A DNA stretch of 64,000 nucleotides from Clarkia xantiana subsp. parviflora (taxonomy: Eukaryota; Streptophyta; Magnoliopsida; Myrtales; Onagraceae), in contig JAPTYO010000015.1 of NCBI GenBank assembly GCA_036873135.1, positions 9,093,683 through 9,157,682 on the forward strand. The letters run 5' to 3'. Both the position numbers and the translations under genes were made by a program. This document shows, piece by piece, positions 63,411-64,000 of this stretch. Each line of letters begins with the position of its first letter. Positions within the stretch are counted from its first letter, which is position 1. Below the pieces are notes generated by a model. That model saw only the letters and a list, made by a program, of their open reading frames with translations, was not told the DNA's origin and did no database searches.

Positions 63411-64000
63411 TTCCCCCATCTTTTCCTTCTTCTTCCTTTCTAAAGAATTAAAAGGAAAATTTGAGAGAAAAGATCGATGATGAATGAAATGCCAATGTCC
63501 AAACGAAACCCGGTCAAATAGAGCCAAGGGTAAACCCGTTCAAAATGAGCCAAGGGAATTTCAAAACCCGCTCAAATGATCCATGGGAAATTTAAAACCC
63601 GCTCCAAAATGCCAAGGTCCAACAAACCCGGTCTTCACAAAACGGCCCCTCGAAAATCCAATTTTCGGGATACGGCCCCAAACTTGAGAACTGTCCTCAA
63701 AACAGCTCCAAAGAACTTCACAAAACGGCCCCTCGAAAATCCAATTTTCGGGATACGGCCCTAAACTTAAGAACTGTCCTCAAAACAGCCCCAATCTTCA
63801 GATCTATCCTCAAAATAGCCCCAAACTTCACAAATCCAGCAAAAATGCTCCGAACTTCGAAACTGCTCCAAAACAGCCCCAAAGTCTTCAAAAGAGCATC
63901 CCAAATTTGAAAACTGCCTAAAACAGCTTCAAATCTCCAAAAGCTTGCAAAGAAGCCCCAAACTTTACAAATTATTTCAAAATAGCCCCAATTTCGTCCA

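Larger units (their letters stand above)
557..64000 (+). mobile_element. Tat-type Ty3/gypsy element A1 (host of the nest; right end outside window)
   Basis: A1 starts with a 5' LTR at 557-1141, followed by a PBS, broken gag (1358-3086), protease (3164-3739), a foreign gag fragment, 3' repeats (4790-5236 continuing at 25330-26245) and an antisense gene (26635-42763, -). It is interrupted by A2 with B inside, Copia-3, Copia-1 and F. No reverse transcriptase or integrase of its own was found. Assigning all these pieces to one element rests on three observations: the repeats on both sides of A2 match, the antisense exons rejoin across Copia-1 and Copia-3, and C and F have the same gene order. Its 3' LTR should lie beyond the right end of F. 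Confidence 0.7.
42764..64000 (-). mobile_element. A1-family element F (3' part only; interrupted by C and G)
   Basis: Only the 3' LTR (42764-43385), the region upstream of it and the antisense gene (43884-43969 plus 58826-61190 on +) are in the window. A PPT-like GACTCGGGGGAAA on the minus strand abuts the LTR start, and no PBS follows the LTR end, so this is a 3' LTR. The flanking 5 bases at the left are cttac (42759-42763); the matching TSD copy should lie outside the window. F sits in the leader of the A1 antisense gene. Confidence 0.7.
61191..64000 (-). mobile_element. Non-autonomous LTR element G in a tandem LTR-internal-LTR-internal array
   Basis: LTRs at 61191-61400 and 63202-63410 are identical except for one G. 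The sequence after the second LTR (63411-64000) repeats that after the first (61401-61990) with one substitution seen. The repeat period is 2011 bases. On the minus strand a PBS precedes the internal region (63186-63201) and a long PPT (61401-61428) abuts the LTR start. The 1.8-kb interior codes for nothing recognisable. It is inserted in an exon of the F antisense gene. The left flank is atcct; the right end is outside. Confidence 0.85.

Overview
This is nuclear DNA from a flowering plant, probably a eudicot, although the species cannot be named from the sequence. I see no single-copy host gene. Apart from the first 556 bases, nearly everything is LTR retrotransposon inserted into LTR retrotransposon. 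Most boundaries are set by LTR ends, primer-binding sites (PBS), polypurine tracts (PPT) and 5-base target-site duplications (TSD) read directly from the sequence. The names A1, A2, B, C, F, G and Copia-1/2/3 are labels for this window only.

Layout. A1 is a Ty3/gypsy Tat-type element on + with its 5' LTR at 557-1141. It carries broken gag and protease, repeat-rich 3' sequence, and an intron-containing gene on the opposite strand (26635-42763, -). A1 has been interrupted by A2 (Tat, +, 5237-25329, TSD gatgt), by Copia-3 (-, 28168-35076, TSD cgaag/caaag), by Copia-1 (+, 35826-41496, TSD gaccc) and by F (-, from 42764 past the window end). A2 is split inside its integrase by B, an Ogre-like Tat element on - (9671-23339, TSD aatag). 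F belongs to the A1 family and shows only its 3' LTR and its antisense gene (+, promoter near 43884, exons to 61190). F is interrupted by C (-, 43970-58825, TSD gtgag), a related element that has lost capsid and most of pol. C is interrupted by Copia-2 (-, 47955-53523, TSD gtttt), a sister of Copia-1. From 61191 a non-autonomous LTR element G sits in an exon of the F antisense gene as a head-to-tail LTR-internal-LTR-internal array.

How the parts work together. The Tat elements encode gag, an aspartic protease, reverse transcriptase, a decayed native RNase H plus a second archaeal-type RNase H, and integrase. B adds an ORF upstream of gag and a 164-nt intron whose removal joins protease and reverse transcriptase in one frame. 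A1, C and F share a multi-exon gene antisense to gag-pol, between pol and the 3' LTR, with homologous 5' leader, first intron and start codon. The product resembles the plant 'putative gypsy type transposon' family and ends in a charged, helical region. All coding copies are broken by stops, frameshifts or deletions. Copia-1 (two frameshifts) and Copia-2 (one frameshift, one stop, one catalytic substitution) are the least decayed. Several tandem-repeat families lie in the 3' regions and in the antisense introns.
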